Part shown: positions 13,829 through 14,856 of the stretch, piece after piece
Position numbering within the stretch: position 1 is the first letter of the stretch
Layout: the number at the start of each line of letters is the position of its first letter
NCBI RefSeq assembly: GCF_937920395.1
Contig: NZ_CALEVF010000385.1
Location: 1-14,856 of the forward strand
Source: an uncultured Clostridium sp.
GTDB taxonomy: Bacteria > Bacillota > Clostridia > Clostridiales > Clostridiaceae
Reading direction: 5' to 3'
DNA: 14,856 nt
The notes under the pieces: generated by a model
Database searches by the model: none
What the model saw: the letters and a program-made list of their open reading frames with translations, nothing else
What the model was told of the DNA's origin: nothing
Program-made: the position numbers and the translations under genes

Positions 13829-14734
13829 CTATAATACATTACTATAATTAAGAATATACTTTTTTTCTAATTTAAATGGGTGATATGATAATTTAGATTT
13901 TCTAAGACCTTCTATTCCAAGATCCTGTTCTCTATTAATTATTTTAACATCACTAAAACTTCTATCAACAAATGCCTTATTAATAAAACTATACACACCA
14001 CTATAAGTAGTATCTGCTTTCTCTATATGAATTACTGCTAAATCATCATTTAATTTTTCGCCTAAACTAAAAGCTACTATTTTCTCATCTACATAAACAG
14101 CTATACCCTTAGTGTTTACAATTTCCATATTTCCTAGAATATCTTTTATTCCCTGAAGTTCAAAATTAAGCATACGATCATTATTATTCACTTCATACCA
14201 TTTTTCTGCAGCTAATATAACATCCTTTATTACCTGTGCATCTTTAATGTCTTTAACCTCATAATTATAATTCTTTATAAACGAATTATAATGATTTTTT
14301 TTACCATGAAGTTTCTTACCAGAGAGTTTTATAAGTTTTTCAGCCTCATATAAATAATCAAAGTTATCTCTATCCTCTTTAATACAAATACCCTTGGCAT
14401 CACCATATATATCTTTTATCTCTTCCATAAACCCCTCATCAAGATCTTTAAATACAAACTCCATATTATTTTCTTTTTTATAATCCATTAGCGCATCTAT
14501 TAACTCTTTAAGATTTTCTTTGCTATATCCCAAAGGTTGCATAAAATAGTATCTTCCCTCAAAATCCATTTTTTTTATTATTAAAGCATCTTTATAAATA
14601 GTAAAACAAATATCACAAGCCTCTCTCCATATATATAAAGTAGTAAAAGAATATTCACAACTTAAAAATTTATATGGATATATATACTTTTCGAATATTT
14701 CCTTATCTTCAATCGTAAGTCTTTTAAAAATCAT
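13829..14734 (-). CDS. DUF2156 protein (phosphatidylglycerol lysyltransferase C-terminal-like domain)
   Basis: A 301-residue soluble protein made of the tandem GNAT-like fold found at the C-terminus of MprF-type lysyl-phosphatidylglycerol synthases, but without the membrane domain. Family features are CEYSFTTLYIWREACDICFT (26-45), YFMQPLG (63-69), the central DYLYEAEKLIKLSGKKLHGK (126-145) followed by KNHYNSF, IAVYVDEKIVAFSLGEKLND (211-230), and the closing NREQDLGIEGLRKSKLSYHP (267-286). Stand-alone versions are common in clostridia and their substrate is not established. An aminoacyl-tRNA-dependent transferase is one possibility by family analogy. Start 14734 has AAAGG eight bases upstream and a good promoter at 14797-14825. 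It is monocistronic, closed by the strong hairpin at 13763-13799, with no visible link to the sugar genes. Confidence 0.88.
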   Translation of the reverse strand: MIFKRLTIEDKEIFEKYIYPYKFLSCEYSFTTLYIWREACDICFTIYKDALIIKKMDFEGRYYFMQPLGYSKENLKELIDALMDYKKENNMEFVFKDLDEGFMEEIKDIYGDAKGICIKEDRDNFDYLYEAEKLIKLSGKKLHGKKNHYNSFIKNYNYEVKDIKDAQVIKDVILAAEKWYEVNNNDRMLNFELQGIKDILGNMEIVNTKGIAVYVDEKIVAFSLGEKLNDDLAVIHIEKADTTYSGVYSFINKAFVDRSFSDVKIINREQDLGIEGLRKSKLSYHPFKLEKKYILNYSNVL

Positions 14735-14796
14735 AATCTCAACCTTTCCACTTAGTGTAAACCATAAATGTCATCATCTTAGTCTTTTCTTCTATT

Positions 14797-14825
14797 ATTT
14801 TAGACTGTAAACTCATTTTTTGCAA
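14797..14825 (-). promoter_or_regulatory. Promoter of the DUF2156 gene
   Basis: On the minus strand TTGCAA (14825-14820), a 17-base spacer and TAAAAT (14802-14797) precede the ATG at 14734 by about 60 bases. The -35 box differs from TTGACA at two positions. The 31 bases to the right edge show nothing further. Confidence 0.55.
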
Positions 14826-14856
14826 GTAGATACTTTTAAGAACTTTAGTTTCCAAA

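Overview
This window is AT-rich chromosomal DNA with strong purine-rich ribosome binding sites (AAGGAGG type), U-tailed hairpins and Firmicute-type carbohydrate genes. It fits a low-GC anaerobic member of Clostridium or a close relative. I cannot name the species from sequence alone.

Layout. On the minus strand, from right to left in transcription order, positions 6077 to 1759 form one operon: a sugar-binding lipoprotein, two CUT1-type ABC permeases and a cellobiose/mannobiose 2-epimerase-family enzyme. It ends at a hairpin near 1607-1647. Left of that hairpin the minus strand stays open to the window edge and encodes a chain of carbohydrate-binding and X2-like modules. It has no plausible start or signal peptide, so it looks like the 3' part of a 5'-truncated secreted glycan-binding or glycan-degrading protein. 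Positions 8941 to 6485 (minus) encode a GH2 beta-mannosidase. An AraC-family regulator (minus, 10096-9272) is divergent from a GH28-like beta-helix enzyme (plus, 10233-11576). A LacI-family regulator (minus, 12671-11670) faces the GH28 gene across a shared terminator region. The right end holds a RimJ/RimL-type acetyltransferase and a DUF2156 (LPG-synthase C-terminal-like) protein, which look unrelated to the sugar genes.

How the genes fit together. The binding protein and permeases should import an oligosaccharide. The epimerase would convert the reducing-end sugar of a beta-1,4-linked disaccharide (mannobiose to mannosyl-glucose, or cellobiose to glucosyl-mannose), and the GH2 enzyme would release mannose. 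No ABC ATPase and no GH130 mannosyl-glucose phosphorylase lie in the window, so ATP hydrolysis is probably done by a shared ATPase encoded elsewhere, and the final step is either GH2 hydrolysis or a phosphorylase elsewhere.

Regulation. The promoters of the transport operon and of the beta-mannosidase gene share the same architecture: TTGAC(T/A), a 17-base spacer, TAAAATATAAT, then a near-identical 22-base element over the expected start site. The element contains GTAACGTTA, with a perfect 12-base palindrome with a central CG in one copy. This is the style of a LacI-family operator, and the LacI-type gene in the window is the natural candidate repressor. The most distinctive points are this two-site regulon, the GH28-like protein that keeps the three catalytic aspartates but departs from the usual histidine and RIK motifs, and the headless carbohydrate-binding reading frame. 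I see no CRISPR array, tRNA, rRNA, insertion sequence or phage gene.
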